Shown here piece by piece: positions 42,801 to 50,425 of a stretch of 64,000 bases of DNA. Below the pieces are notes generated by a model. It was not told where the DNA came from, did not search any database, and saw only the letters and a program-made list of their open reading frames with translations. The stretch is from Mytilus californianus (lineage: Eukaryota > Mollusca > Bivalvia > Mytilida > Mytilidae), in NCBI RefSeq assembly GCF_021869535.1, contig NW_026262690.1:61636995-61700994 (forward strand), read 5' to 3'. Positions within the stretch are counted from its first letter, which is position 1. The number at the start of each line of letters is the position of its first letter. Position numbers and translations under genes: made by a program.

Positions 42801-43783
42801 TTTGTGACTGAACATCTGTCATTTGAAATATCTTTACTCCAATTTATATTATGATAATACTTGTAATAACTGTTTTATATATTGTATTATAATTTTAAAG
42901 GATACCTACCTTAGTATAAACACAAGGCTCAGAATGTTATGATTTTAGAAATGTGTTATATATACTGGTAGATTGACAGACTTTCCCAGCTTTTTACATC
43001 TCCCCTTTAATAACTTCCATAAATTTTTAATGGATAATGTAAACCAGAATGAAAAGAGGAATCTTGTAAACATAAGTTTAAATCAATATTAGATTTTAAT
43101 ACCTATTGTGTTATGTAAACAAATTTCCTGGTTAGAATATGTATGTGAAGTATTTAATAAATAAAACAATTGCTCTCAATAATATTGCTCATAAAATACT
43201 TCAAATCTTACATAAATTTTATGTTTTTCCACAAAAACAGTTCAAGTGACATCTTCAATGTTTTTATGTTCTAAAGGGTATACTATTCAACTTAACCTTC
43301 AAATCAATAAAATCATTAATATGTCATAACAGAAAAAACAAATAGGGTATTTACATTCAATTCAAAATTCTGTTTTAAATTTTTTTCATGAAATTCACTT
43401 TACTAGCGATGCAGATGTTTTAATAACACTACAAAATCTACTCTCAAGCAAAGTAATGCTACCAATGAAAAGGAAAGGTCCTAGAACTAGCAACTCTAAA
43501 GAGATATTGGATTAGTTTTTCTCATTGCCTTAGTTTAAGCTTTTTTTGCAGCACAGTATGAAAAGTATACTGAAGTATAACTTATCTTCTACTTATTCCT
43601 TTTCTTTACTTTCATCTTTACAAAAAATGATGAGAAGACAGATGATAAATGATAACAAGACAGCTCCCAGTATCTCATTATAAAATAATTACTTAGTACT
43701 CATTAGATATACTTGAATGACAGATATCCCATCAACAACTTACAAATAAGATCGCTCAAACTGTCTTCATCTGAAAGATCCAT
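12750..43783 (-). CDS. ARHGEF33: Rho guanine nucleotide exchange factor, ARHGEF33-like (15 coding exons)
   Basis: Exons in order of translation: 43783-43744, 41385-41345, 34585-34421, 29746-29601, 29312-29206, 28733-28594, 27881-27845, 27180-27115, 23055-22787, 22286-22179, 21128-21045, 20770-20622, 20058-19912, 19124-17274, 12963-12750. All junctions have GT donors and AG acceptors, and all phases agree. The sum is 3564 bases, 1187 residues. Residues about 15-131 look like a coiled-coil. Residues about 251-445 are a DH domain (motifs AEKSY, LQQIPKYSLLIKNMLKF, SSDHPD). DH domains swap GDP for GTP on Rho-family GTPases. No PH domain follows, which is unusual for Dbl proteins but is, as I recall, true of ARHGEF33; the coiled-coil-DH layout, the KWxxxGxxGDL segment and the RDSGIHS motif after the DH also fit. 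The tail (about 450-1187) is Ser/Pro-rich with an acidic run at about 797-816. Cellular target and GTPase are not visible. Confidence 0.85.
13526..14442 (+). repeat. Pearl/helentron-like repeat element 2 (in RhoGEF last intron)
   Basis: It has the same ends as copy 1 and copy 3, starting ACAAGAGTGAAATGTCTCGCC-like and ending with CTATGTCGAGCTTTCTGCGA, AAAA and a decayed return arm. Internal units with AATGAGGTCAAGGTCAG recur roughly every 140-150 bp. A 98-codon open frame inside (13878-14174) merely tracks the repeat unit. Oriented opposite to the host gene. Confidence 0.7.
14818..14897. repeat. Perfect 36-bp inverted repeat, 8-base loop
   Basis: Arms 14818-14853 and 14862-14897 are exact reverse complements (ATAGAAAATATTGC on the outside, GGGTAAAATAAT on the inside). 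A further partial inverted copy (ACCATTATTTTACCCACAA) follows at about 14904-14923. It lies in the last intron of the RhoGEF gene. Confidence 0.85.
15462..15770 (+). repeat. Foldback element B, copy 1
   Basis: A stretch with TTTTTCAATATCAGAGCAG and, further on, TATTGGTTGAGGGTTGA plus GTGATATTGAAAAAGTCAT forms an imperfect inverted pair. It then continues with AAGCCTATGCAACTGCAAC and GATATCATCATG. The fuller copy is at 25640-25995. The 60-codon open frame here is part of the element. Confidence 0.55.
15771..17257. other. Intron sequence without recognised features
   Basis: This is AT-rich intron of the RhoGEF gene (between exons 14 and 15). A short open minus-strand block at about 16262-16310, with a possible acceptor and a GTATGT donor, does not keep phase with its neighbours and is not called an exon. 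Confidence 0.4.
17258..17273 (-). CDS. ARHGEF33: Alternative C-terminus by read-through of exon 14 donor
   Basis: If the donor at 17274 (AAAAG then GTATGA) is not used, translation continues RYDTI and stops at TAG 17260-17258. This gives a shorter protein, about 1121 residues, lacking the acidic PPxY end. The sequence alone cannot show whether this isoform is made; the donor is close to consensus, so splicing to exon 15 is the likelier main form. Confidence 0.35.
17274..19124 (-). CDS. ARHGEF33: RhoGEF exon 14: long disordered tail
   Basis: A single 1851-base exon covering residues about 500-1116. It is rich in Ser, Pro, Glu and Lys with no folded domain visible. Features in order: basic patch KIKIRKRP; a proline motif PPKLPPK (about 778, SH3-type); acidic run (about 797-816); and a C-terminal basic segment with SIKSFFGRK. 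Three [S/T]xIP tetrapeptides occur, at about 573 (TKIP), 1046 (SKIP) and 1069 (TKIP), each next to Lys/Pro/Ser. The acceptor is TTGACAG before G-TAT; an alternative AG 12 bases on would run into a stop. Confidence 0.85.
19912..20058 (-). CDS. ARHGEF33: RhoGEF exon 13: Ser-rich linker with SARDSGIHS
   Basis: 147 bases, in phase on both sides (1 base, 48 codons, 2 bases). It encodes a polar linker directly after the DH domain, including SARDSGIHSNGED. A near-identical RDxGIHS motif sits at the same place in vertebrate ARHGEF33 as I recall. The donor GTCAAT is weak, which may allow variable splicing. No PH domain begins here. Confidence 0.75.
20622..20770 (-). CDS. ARHGEF33: RhoGEF exon 12: end of DH domain
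   Basis: Starts phase 0 with NMLKFTSSDHPDRYY, the conserved last long helix region of DH domains (LLKxT..HPD), and ends GKPPISR. The acceptor is TTTTTCAG and the donor CG-GTAAGT. Confidence 0.85.
21002..21036 (-). repeat. 35-bp copy of exon 11 core in the next intron
   Basis: 21002-21036 matches 21071-21105 of exon 11 with one visible difference (GGGGCT against GGAGCT). It lies within 10 bases of the exon 11 donor, in the intron, and lacks the rest of the exon and any splice site. It is a partial tandem duplication, not a usable exon. Confidence 0.8.
21045..21128 (-). CDS. ARHGEF33: RhoGEF exon 11: DH catalytic core helix
   Basis: 84 bases, 28 codons, phase 0 at both ends. It encodes IVPLLLAPLQQIPKYSLLIK, the most conserved DH segment (usually L..P.QRI.RY.LLL). 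The usual Arg after Gln is Gln here and the next basic position is Lys. These changes may affect activity but are within what divergent DH domains show. Confidence 0.85.
22179..22286 (-). CDS. ARHGEF33: RhoGEF exon 10: DH middle
   Basis: 108 bases, 36 codons, phase 0. It begins IDGLALYKDYITEFPSVIN and ends ARFRDIMR, matching the mid-DH helices (Y..Y...Y/F....). Acceptor TTTACAG, donor AGG-GTAACT. Confidence 0.85.
22787..23055 (-). CDS. ARHGEF33: RhoGEF exon 9: N-terminal DH helices
   Basis: 269 bases. After a split Val codon it encodes REKIAQEMVDAEKSYCSHL, which is conserved region 1 of DH domains with the Glu and Tyr in place. It ends LKWKYSGIMGDLYVRLTDPQN. Acceptor TTGTTTCAG, donor AAT-GTAAGA. 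Confidence 0.9.
23655..25625 (+). repeat. Tandem repeat array interrupted by a pearl-like element
   Basis: Outer units (about 23700-24055 and 25461-25600) share AACTCGGAAAC, AGGGAGCTCA and TTGAGTTATTGTC. They close with TTGACGACGGACGACAG, a common end of such mussel arrays. Element 3 (24056-25460) splits them between TTAATGAA and AACCCAAAACTC. It lies in the intron between RhoGEF exons 8 and 9. Confidence 0.65.
24056..25460 (+). repeat. Pearl/helentron-like repeat element 3, best preserved
   Basis: The 5' end is ACAAGACTGCACACGCTGAA. Central units repeat with a period of 147-148 bases (unit words start at 24488, 24635, 24783 and 24930). Then come a GACGGAAACTTCGTAACATG segment, a GCC-triplet run at about 25366-25407, and a 3' hairpin: GTCGAGC and CTGCGAC, loop AAAA, GTCGCAG and GCTCGAC. 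There is no target duplication at the junctions. Non-coding; frames inside follow the unit. Confidence 0.75.
25640..25995 (+). repeat. Foldback element B, copy 2
   Basis: Left arm TTTTTCAATATCACATCCG and right arm GTGTGATATTGAAAACGCC pair around a short centre containing GAGCTCTGCTCGAGGG. They are followed by three imperfect repeats of GACGTCATACAGAT with GTGATAAAGCC. It ends near CACGATTGCCAATGATTGT. Copy 1 at 15462 lacks the triplicated part. It lies in the RhoGEF intron between exons 8 and 9. Confidence 0.65.
27115..27180 (-). CDS. ARHGEF33: RhoGEF exon 8
   Basis: 66 bases encoding YQETRPFAQQKIPPHEQLM and EE, a short link into the DH domain. Acceptor GTCACAG, donor GAAG-GTAATA. Phase fits exon 7 (split Tyr) and exon 9 (split Val). 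Confidence 0.8.
27773..27815. repeat. (TA)n microsatellite
   Basis: A pure run of TA dinucleotides of about 40 bases, directly downstream (in gene sense) of micro-exon 7. Length is likely to vary between individuals. Confidence 0.9.
27845..27881 (-). CDS. ARHGEF33: RhoGEF micro-exon 7 (37 bases)
   Basis: Encodes MPPFPVAVKESS plus one base. It is required to link exon 6 (phase 0 end) to exon 8 (two leftover bases). Skipping it would shift the frame. Acceptor AATTTCAG, donor AGCT-GTAAGT. Confidence 0.75.
28594..28733 (-). CDS. ARHGEF33: RhoGEF exon 6
   Basis: 140 bases encoding IEEDNQSITALACKSLNLSQ and a following acidic Ser segment VSTSDEEEAVRMSK. Polar linker between coiled-coil and DH. Acceptor ATACAG, donor AAG-GTAGGT. 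Confidence 0.8.
29206..29312 (-). CDS. ARHGEF33: RhoGEF exon 5: Ser/Pro and Gln-rich linker
   Basis: 107 bases encoding SSPAPGRSKRSPSPTKD and a run of Gln (QQQQQK). Basic SP-rich sequence suited to phosphorylation. The donor is the weaker GTTTGT; the acceptor is TCTTCTAG. Phase 2 in, phase 1 out. Confidence 0.7.
29601..29746 (-). CDS. ARHGEF33: RhoGEF exon 4: coiled-coil
   Basis: 146 bases. Encodes EDIKSFSSQLNEVSDTQKN and VNSMEWNSKNFIKEELERRG, heptad-like and charged, continuing the coiled-coil of exon 3. Acceptor TTGTAG, donor ACAG-GTAATG. Confidence 0.8.
29887..30194. repeat. Minisatellite, seven copies of a 44-bp unit
   Basis: Units start at 29887, 29931, 29975, 30019, 30063, 30107 and 30151. 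Each reads AATTGGATGTTAGT, then CAGATGTACATGC and TTTACAGAAATAAATGT, with only scattered single changes. It lies in the intron between exons 3 and 4 of the RhoGEF gene. Such near-identity implies recent expansion. Confidence 0.92.
31140..33480 (+). repeat. Tandem array of about 165-190-bp units, split by a hAT-like insertion
   Basis: Units carry GGACCATAACTCTGCACAAA, TTGAACTTGATCTGTAACTT and ATCAATATCTTCAAGCATGA. The array closes with a GACA run (33430-33465) and GTTCCCTTGGACTTC. The hAT-like element at 31802-33340 interrupts one unit exactly within GTAACTTG. Confidence 0.7.
31802..33340. mobile_element. Non-autonomous hAT-like DNA transposon, 1539 bp
   Basis: Ends are CAGGGATGGGCACGATTAC and the inverted GTAATCGTAATC...CCCATCCCTG (imperfect). 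It is flanked by an exact 8-bp target duplication, GTAACTTG (31794-31801 and 33341-33348), the length made by hAT transposases. About 100 bp at each end is packed with AATCGATTA and GTAATCG words, probable transposase-binding sites. There is no open frame of note inside, so it depends on a transposase encoded elsewhere. Confidence 0.9.
34421..34585 (-). CDS. ARHGEF33: RhoGEF exon 3: coiled-coil
   Basis: 165 bases, 55 codons, phase 0. Encodes VQEMVQEMKHGFSSAMEELA and KIQFGDQKLQQQ, then a charged helix to NLLR. It resembles the KTGFTEAMQEL-type helix of vertebrate ARHGEF33 as I recall. Acceptor TTTCAG, donor AGA-GTAAGT. Four decayed partial copies precede it. Confidence 0.85.
34624..34906 (-). 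pseudogene. Four decayed partial copies of RhoGEF exon 3
   Basis: In the minus-strand sense, from far to near: about 34906-34860 (STAMVRYAKV), 34845-34806 (VLKMNQTSAMDGF), 34760-34696 (SEMVQKRLSSCIENIAKIQ) and 34672-34624 (KHRFPNSMKDHAEIK). Each matches the first third of exon 3 (EMVQEMKHGFSSAMEELAKIQ in pieces) at both DNA and peptide level. Two of them keep a CAG acceptor. None has the second half of the exon or a donor, so they cannot be normal cassette exons. Confidence 0.7.
35246..36540 (-). repeat. Element A, copy 2 (inverted relative to copy 1)
   Basis: Mirrors 3391-4435: the unique end (TAATAAAATGCTC, CGCAGCTTGATACGACCG) comes first, then the T/A-run junction, then units with TCCCTTTGTG and GGAACCTTGTAG. 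The far end carries CGGATGACGACGACACCGGA. It contains an extra insertion at 35463-35761 absent from copy 1. Confidence 0.7.
35463..35761. mobile_element. Insertion with internal foldback, 7-bp direct repeats
   Basis: Flanked by ATTATTT at 35456-35462 and 35762-35768. The empty site, with one ATTATTT, is seen in element A copy 1 (about 4215). Inside, 35466-35622 is a long imperfect hairpin: TGTGGTGCACACT and AATAACCCGCG pair with GCGGGTTATT and AGTGTGCACCACA. The right third contains TGATGACGTCAAGGTCACAT. Confidence 0.7.
36541..39722. other. Intron sequence without recognised features
   Basis: AT-rich intron of the RhoGEF gene between exons 2 and 3. A short relic of the GGTATTTTTGTTGGGTTGCT type repeat is at about 36615. 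No exon-like frames. Confidence 0.4.
39723..39876. mobile_element. MITE, second copy of the GGCGGAT family
   Basis: Ends TGCGGATTCAGGG and TTGATCCGCCA. Shares TTTTGTGGGAAAAATTTGG and GGAATCACTGAAGCATGAC with the copy at 6819-6973. Intronic in the RhoGEF gene. Confidence 0.75.
39877..41344. other. Intron sequence without recognised features
   Basis: Short frames such as 40175-40393 have no credible splice borders. I see nothing to annotate. Confidence 0.4.
41345..41385 (-). CDS. ARHGEF33: RhoGEF exon 2 (41 bases)
   Basis: Two bases, then NMDQGELAEQLAL, then the donor TTG-GTAAGC. Acceptor ATTTTTCAG. An internal ATG in good context (CCAATATGG) could serve as a start if upstream exons are non-coding. 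Confidence 0.8.
41386..43743. other. Intron sequence without recognised features
   Basis: First coding intron of the short N-terminal form. AT-rich, nothing recognisable. Confidence 0.4.
43744..43783 (-). CDS. ARHGEF33: RhoGEF exon 1, short N-terminal form
   Basis: ATG at 43783 opens MDLSDEDSLSDLI plus one base, then the donor TT-GTAAGT. An in-frame TAA lies about 40-50 bases upstream, which supports this ATG. An acceptor-like ATATACAG ends at 43798, so the exon may begin at 43797 with a spliced 5' UTR. Acidic N-terminus. Confidence 0.7.
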
Positions 43784-43797
43784 CCTATTACTGTATA

Positions 43798-45928
43798 CTG
43801 TATATTTGCCAAGTCCCGATTTTTATAACACTTCAACCATCATCACAGACAGGAAAAATTATTTATATCCCACAAATATTCGGTCAAAATAGATGTTTTG
43901 ATGCAGAAGTTATGTTAATTCTCAAATCCCAATAAGCAGGAAGAATATATGGATTGTTCCTGTGTTGTCGTACATCATCATACTACTACATATTATAAGG
44001 CATGACTGTGTATTATTAACAGATGAAACCTTTGACTTAATAGTTATTGACTGACCTAATTTTGCTAATTTCTATTGTAACATTCAACAGATGACTATAC
44101 ATGTCCTTTGGAATTTTTCCTAATTAAACCAGATTAAAATCCCACATTGGGAAATTTCTAAACAGTATTTTATATTTTAATCCTTATTTTGAAACATGTT
44201 TTTATGTGTACACTTTTTACCATTACTCATACATTTGGCAAGACAAGTTAATGCAATTGGAAGATTTTTTACATTCATCCCTACCTTGAGGCCAAAGGAT
44301 TAACTGGATTTAGAATAGATGATATATGGTGCTTGATAAATAGATGAGAAAAAATAATTTCATGATCTTTATATCAAAGGATTGTTAACTATACTTTTAA
44401 AAAAATATGCTGGTCATATATATTTAACAAGCAGATTACTGCTAGAGCAAGAATTGTATTGAGTCTTTTGTAGACAAAACGTGTGTCAGGCGTACACAAT
44501 TATGAGCATGGCATTTTCAATAAGGTTTATTTTTGATACTCCTTTAGCCAATAACATATCAAAATTATTCTCTTAATGAAGCAAATGTAAATCATTATTA
44601 TAGACACTTCTGAAACACTGAATTTCTTTAGTATAAGTATAAATTATATTTAAATAAGTGAAAAAGAAAAACTTACATGTGTTTTTAGACACTTTTCAAC
44701 ATGTGTGAATCACAGAAATACACTTAACACTTGATACTACTGTTATAAATGTCTGGTTATATAAACAAATTATTTCATGCATTTCCTCCCAAAATACCAG
44801 TGCAGAAAAAAAAACCCACTGCAAAATGTAACTTCTAATAGAAATGTCATCAAAATAAACCAATCAATTAGTCTGACCTTCTTACAAATTTGTGAAAGGA
44901 TAACTATATTGCCTGAAGCAAAGAGGATCAACTAAAAAAAACACTCTATTAAGTCCAATGTAGATCACCACTTAAGATATCAGATATTGACACAATACAA
45001 TTTTTGTTTGATTATCTTGTATCAATAACCAATTTATTGTCCAAGTTTACCACTTTTGGTCATTGAAAAAGATTAGCACATCCTACATCTGTAGTGTATA
45101 AAGATCATAAAAAATGATGCCTAAACAATAATGCATGATTAAAAATACCGGTTACACATAAAATTGTTTCTTATAGTTTTTACATGCAGACAGAAAGTTA
45201 CATGTAAATGAATGTTCATGAATTATTTGATTAAATCATCATTTGTTTTTGCCATTTCTGCAAAAATCTAATTTCCACATGTTTATATATAATGCAATTA
45301 CATAAGACGTGAAGTTATGTAATATTTAACTTTGGAAAAGGCATGACTAATAGCATCCAACGGTAACATAACAGTTTCAATTTCAGTAAGATGTGCCAAG
45401 GCCCATGTAAATACATAATATTTTGACACCAACCATTTTGTTTCAATATTAGTTATTTAAAAACATAATTTAACTGTTTCTTATATTATCAATAACTTTT
45501 TTTTATCAATTCTATTGATGTGAAAACCTTTTCTAACTGTTCCATCATATGTATACTTGGCTGTTGGCCATTAAGAAGTAGTAAGTGTTTGAATTTTTTC
45601 CCTAAAATAAGATGACTACCTCAAAATTTTCTAATCATTCATATCAATATATGAACCAGTATGTGATAATCTGAGACCTAGGTCTGACACCATATACCTA
45701 CTGTTTGTAACACATTTTTGCCCTAAGAGTCTTTTAGCAAAATCAAAGGATCAATTATAATGGAAGCTTCACAGTAAATTAAATGTAAAGAGCATTCCGA
45801 TACATTCGTTTTTGCTTTAGTTCAAAGATTTAAAAATTCAATGTTAGGGCATATTTGTCGCTGTCGAACTAGATTTAGTTTACATTTCAGTTTTTAAATG
45901 GTTTATGGTTAGGTTTAAATGTAAATAT
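43798..45928. other. No recognised features
   Basis: AT-rich, upstream of the short-form start. No TATA or CpG-rich promoter stands out. Confidence 0.35.
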
Positions 45929-46160
45929 AAGAAGATATGGTATGATTGCCAATGAGACAACTCTCCACCACAGACCAAATGACAAAGAAGTTAACAACTA
46001 TAAGTCAACATATGGCATTCACCAATGAGCAAAACCAATACCTCATAGTAAGCTATAAAATGCCTGGTAATGACAATTGTAAAACAATCAAACTAAAAAC
46101 CAGATTAGAGGCAACAAATATGTCCTTAAGTGAATGTGAACAACAAATTATTTCACAATA
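45929..46160 (-). repeat. Interspersed repeat, reverse copy of the GGCCGTACGGTGACC family
   Basis: Plus-strand words GATATGGTATGATTGCCAAT, GAGACAACTCTCCACC, CCAAATGAC and CAATGAGCAAAACCAATACC are the reverse complement of the family at 10085, 54936 and 62555. The 71-codon frame here belongs to the repeat. Confidence 0.7.
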
Positions 46161-47030
46161 GTTTATTTGCCTTTTCTGTAATTGACCCTGTAATTAAATA
46201 TCCATTTTGTGAGTTGTTTCCCTTAGGAGGAACATAATTTTTCATTGACAATGAAGAGCTTTTAGAAAGAATAAATTAATCTGTACATAATGTGTTAATT
46301 TTTTTTCAAAACTGTTAATTAAAATTTTACATTTAATCTTTCATAAAGTTATCAAAAAAAATTTAACATCAATAGTTATTTTTTTGTGTCAAAAATTGGT
46401 TTAAAAAATGAGGCAGAAGATACAAAAATGTACCAAAGTGACATTCAAAGCTCATTAGTTGAGAGAAACTGAACCACCTATATATATATATCACTTTTAC
46501 TTATCATGCTTTGCATATACTGCAGCCTTTTTTATCAGGTAGAGAACCAGCCTACAATTGGCAAACGTAAGCCACTTGTGTTTAAAGTGTTTAAATTCTA
46601 ATAACAGAATCAAATCGATAATTGGTAAATAGACAGACTTGTGAATATATGTTTTCACTTCAATCTGACATTCCATGTGATATTTAGGTTAGCCTTTGTA
46701 CATATATATATACTAAAACAAGATAATGTGCCTGAAATGTGTGGATGCAATGCCTGAAGGAAACTAGAAGCATTTTCAATAACAAGAGAAGAGCTATATT
46801 TCTTCTTTTTATCCTAAGAAGTAAATCTAGAAATGAGTGCTAGGTAGATGATTTGATAATTCTTTGTAAGTAAGGATTACAATTTGGCTGTATAATCTAA
46901 CATATAAGAAATTGCTATTCAATTTCCAATCCAGATACAGCCCTTTCTCATTGAAAGAAAGCAATTCAACAAAGCCTACTTTATATAGGAGTAAAAATGT
47001 TTCAAGTTTTTCTAGGAAGTCTTAATTTAC
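46161..47030. other. No recognised features
   Basis: AT-rich; nothing recognisable. Confidence 0.35.
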
Positions 47031-47179
47031 CTGTACTTTTCATGGAACAAAAACTAGTATCTGCCAATTGGAAACTTTCATCCATATCTTCAAACTCTAC
47101 CTGACAACCAAAGTCTTCTGTGTCAGGGTCGCTGTTTGGCCCAGTCTGACATTTACAAGTTCTCTTTACATCTGGAGCT
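47031..47179 (-). CDS. Candidate alternative 5' coding exon of the RhoGEF gene
   Basis: Acceptor GTATTTTCAG, then one base and 49 open codons (CKCQTGPNSDPDTEDFG, VEFEDMDESFQLADTSF), then one base and the donor ACAG-GTAAAT. Its phase-1 end fits exon 2 exactly and would replace exon 1. The first in-frame ATG is at 47085 (MDESFQLADTS). The upstream partner exon is not identified, so translation may begin at that ATG. It could also belong to another transcript. Confidence 0.5.
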
Positions 47180-48119
47180 CTGAAAATACACCATATTTCT
47201 GTAGAACCACTTCTTTCATGAATCCCTTTTACACCCATTGCTATATTTTTGCCAGTTAGTTAAATTGAAATGAATTAGTCTTTTCTAGAATCAAACTAGC
47301 ACATCATTTTTGTAATAGTTTTGCGGATAATCAAATCAGTTCTCATAATTGAATTTTATAATTTAATAATTTTCCAAAGTTTAGATTCTATTTATGACAG
47401 TCAATCTTCTGGCTATATGTGTTCACTCTTTCCTTGACATTACACAAGTTTCATCTTAATGTTTTGAACACCGTTTCAAATTTTTCCAATAATATGAATA
47501 TCCATTTCCTTGAAATATTTATAAGATGCAATATCACATTTCCTTAGAAAACCAGATATATTTCATGTATTGTAAGGTGTATAATGTCTTCCAGTTTCTG
47601 TGGTATTCTTATGATTTCTAATAATATAGCATATTAGATCATCATTGGAAAAAGGCCAGGGTGTGAGAGTATTTATTAGCTTTCTTTTGCATTATACAAA
47701 CAATCTTGCCAATCTGTAGAACTTCTCCCAGATTTTATTATCATTAAACAACTGCATATTACAGTTATTCTTCATATTTCTCCCCATTATATCTTTGTGA
47801 TAGTAAAGAGAAGTAATGTAAATATCTAACAGAGTGTTGTAATGTTTTGATATTTAATTTTGTGAATTAAAAATAACTTAAATTTAATATAGAATTCATA
47901 AAAAAAATATTAAGGATTATGTACCCTTTTGTTGTTTCAATGCTAAACATATGGAAATTTTATAGAAAATCCACAGCCTTTCCCCTTGTACTCTTATATT
48001 TGACAATTTGGTGCTCGATAGATAGAGGATTATTGCATGCAGTGCTAGCAATGGTTTCCTTAAAACAAGTTTATAATTATAAATTAAGATATTGGTTAAA
48101 ACAAATATAAATATGGACC
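47180..48119. other. No recognised features
   Basis: AT-rich. Short frames on both strands near 47.9-48.1 kb are unconvincing. Confidence 0.35.
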
Positions 48120-48880
48120 AATTCAAGCACACCTTCTAGGGTGTGCTCCACTTTAGTGACTCAGCACGAGGCTTTTTGGAATGTAAAGGTTGTTTTGGAC
48201 TTTTTGTAAACAATAAACGCTAGCACATCATGGACAAATGTGCTTGTGGTGTTACCGCAGGTTTGTGTATGCGTCTAGTGCGGTTGGGAGTCATAGACTC
48301 TTACACTGCCGCTGGATAGCTTATATACATAAGTGAAAAGAAAGCTGAGTGCGTAAGTCTTTCCTGCCAGTACATAGCCTCTGCACTAACAAGACTTCTA
48401 TAGTGCCTTCTCACTACAGCACATGGTAACTAGGATCTAGTGTCCTAGGCTTAACTGTAGAGGATCTCGGAGTAGCAAGGACCCTAGAGATGAAGTGTGT
48501 AGGCCCATCGACGTGTGGACATGCCCTAGCACTCATCAACCTTGCCCGAGTTATGGGTTAATAGCCGGCTGGATGAAGGTCGTCAGCCTTGGAAGGCAAT
48601 TCATCTAGGAGAAGATAACTCTGATATAAAATTCCTGGTAGATTTGACTCGTCAGCCTTGGTCGGCAACTGATCTAAAGGAAAGAAACCTTGAGTAAAGA
48701 TTCTCTGGCTCTCAAAATGGGGATTGAGCGATAGGCCAACAACCTATCCTCGTAAAAACTAAAAAGTTACAGAAACGCGAAATGGAACCATTCGCGCCAA
48801 ATGCGACACATGGCAATAACGGGAGTTGTAAGTTGATGTAACATCATGGACAAACGTGAATAATCTATAAAATTTTACAA
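48120..48880 (+). mobile_element. GC-richer block resembling the 5' region of an RTE-like retroelement
   Basis: Base composition is clearly richer in G and C than the surroundings. Repeated words GTCAGCCTTGGAAGGCAA and GTCAGCCTTGGTCGGCAAC occur 75-80 bases apart. GGGGATTGAGCGATAGGCCA and AACAACCTATCC follow. I recall this segment upstream of the endonuclease in RTE-type elements annotated as craniofacial development protein 2-like. No endonuclease or reverse transcriptase frame remains; the sequence returns to AT-rich DNA after about 48880. It starts with a short inverted pair, AGCACACC and GGTGTGCT. Confidence 0.45.
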
Positions 48881-49413
48881 CGAAAATCTCTGTATTTAAG
48901 TCTGTGGATTTTCAGCAAAAATCTTGGCTTAATTGCCACAAAGTCCCCATTTTCTATCAAATGCAATAAAACAATAAATAATATTGCTTTGAACAAAGTT
49001 TCCCTTTGGTATACATGTATGTACAAAATTGCACTCTAAATATTCATTATTTTTATTGTTTTGTTATTATTGCACTTAAAAAATTTTGTAATACAAGGCT
49101 ACAGAAGGGGTCATAAACCTTAAACGACCAGATGAGTTTATTATCAGTGTTGTTTGGTCACAAATTTTTATTTACTGAAAGTTGCAAAATAAACATTTTT
49201 TTTTACAAAAAGAAACGTCTGTATACCAAATCAGATATTTAAGTAATTTGGGCAGATATTATTGGATAATTGATATGAAACTCTGTATGATAAATTACTG
49301 GACAAAATTGTTAACTGGAAAACAAGAAAAACTTCCTGAAATTTCATATAAGTATCTATTGTGTAAATATAGAAAATGTAAAATCCATACTTGATGATTA
49401 TGGTTTGCAATTT

Positions 49414-50425
49414 CAGTGTTCTCCCCAGGCCCGTGGGTCTGCGGTGGTATAATTTTTTAGCATGGTTCTATCGGTCTTAGCGCAGTGGTATAATTTTCAT
49501 TTAAAAAATCAGTAAAATTTTAAACTTGTTAAATCTTTTCCGTGCGGTATAAAATTCCTGTTGAAAATTAACCAGTATGTTGATTGTTTACACCACGTGA
49601 TCGATTTACCTTATGAGGTTAACCTTGTTGATTGGGTTTAATCGAGTTTTGTGTTTTAATTGATATGGAGATAATTAATGACTTCTGACAACAATTTTAT
49701 GGCTTCACTTACCACCCAAGCGCTGACCAGTGGTAACCGTAGAGCCCAGCGAGACAGGCCAAGTAACACTTTAGATCTAATCAGAAATCTTAATTTGGAC
49801 ACACATTCTCCATCACTACTGTACTGTCTTAATAAAAAGAGAATATGAAAATGTAACTATTTCATGGAAGGACCTGGTGCTGGTAACATACATATTGAAG
49901 GCTTCATCCCTTCAGTAGAAATTCTTACTATTTAGTTAAGTTACTGCATAAACCTTCAAAACAGTACAAAAGAAAAGAAAACCTTAAAAGAGATAAAGGG
50001 GGCCTCGGTGGCCGAGTGGTGTAAGTAGTTAATACTGTAATCACTAGCTATTCAACACTGAGGTTGTGAGTTCGAACACCGCTCATGCGGGTGCACTAGA
50101 CTCCAATCTTAATTGACTAGGATTGTCAGTTTTCCTATCAAAGGTAGGTGGTTTTCTCCGGCTTCCTCCACCAATAAAAACTGGTCGCCACGAAATAGCC
50201 CAAAACCGGTGCTTAAAAGTGGCGCTAAAACACCAAAAATCAATCAATCAATCAAAACAGATAAAAGGTAATAAGAAAGAAGGATTAACTCTATGGGAGC
50301 TAACCCTAAGGAGGATAGTCTTTTAGAGGAAATGTGTTGCGACGCGATCCAAATTATGTTCAACACATGTATCTAATTTGCCTTAATTACCCTGGTGCTA
50401 TCTAAAAATCCTGGGGAGAACACTG
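49414..50425. mobile_element. hAT-like element with CAGTGTTCTCCCCAGG ends, carrying a SINE
   Basis: A 16-bp perfect inverted pair: CAGTGTTCTCCCCAGG at the left and CCTGGGGAGAACACTG at the right. 1012 bp long, with no transposase frame. The expected 8-bp target duplication is not evident (TGCAATTT against CATTTGAC), so the ends may have decayed. It sits inside the retrotransposon relic and itself contains the SINE at 49998. Confidence 0.75.
49998..50258 (+). repeat. tRNA-derived SINE with target duplication
   Basis: Head GGGGGCCTCGGTGGCCGAGT resembles a Ser/Leu tRNA 5' half with A-box TGGCCGAGTGG. The B-box is GGTTGTGAGTTCGAACACC. The body has TGTCAGTTTTCC, CTCCGGCTTCCTCCACC and ACTGGTCGCCACGAAA; the tail is (ATCA)n. 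It is flanked by AGATAAA (49991-49997 and 50259-50265). The intact boxes and flanks suggest a fairly recent insertion. Not a functional tRNA gene: no acceptor stem pairing. Confidence 0.85.

Noticed and set aside
47002..47238. Start at the first ATG of the 78-codon frame (MGVKGIHE)
   Set aside because: That ATG lies upstream of the clear acceptor GTATTTTCAG and would be intronic; the exon proper starts at 47179.
49998..50085. tRNA gene
   Set aside because: A- and B-box words are present but there is no acceptor-stem pairing, and the body, tail and target duplications show a SINE.
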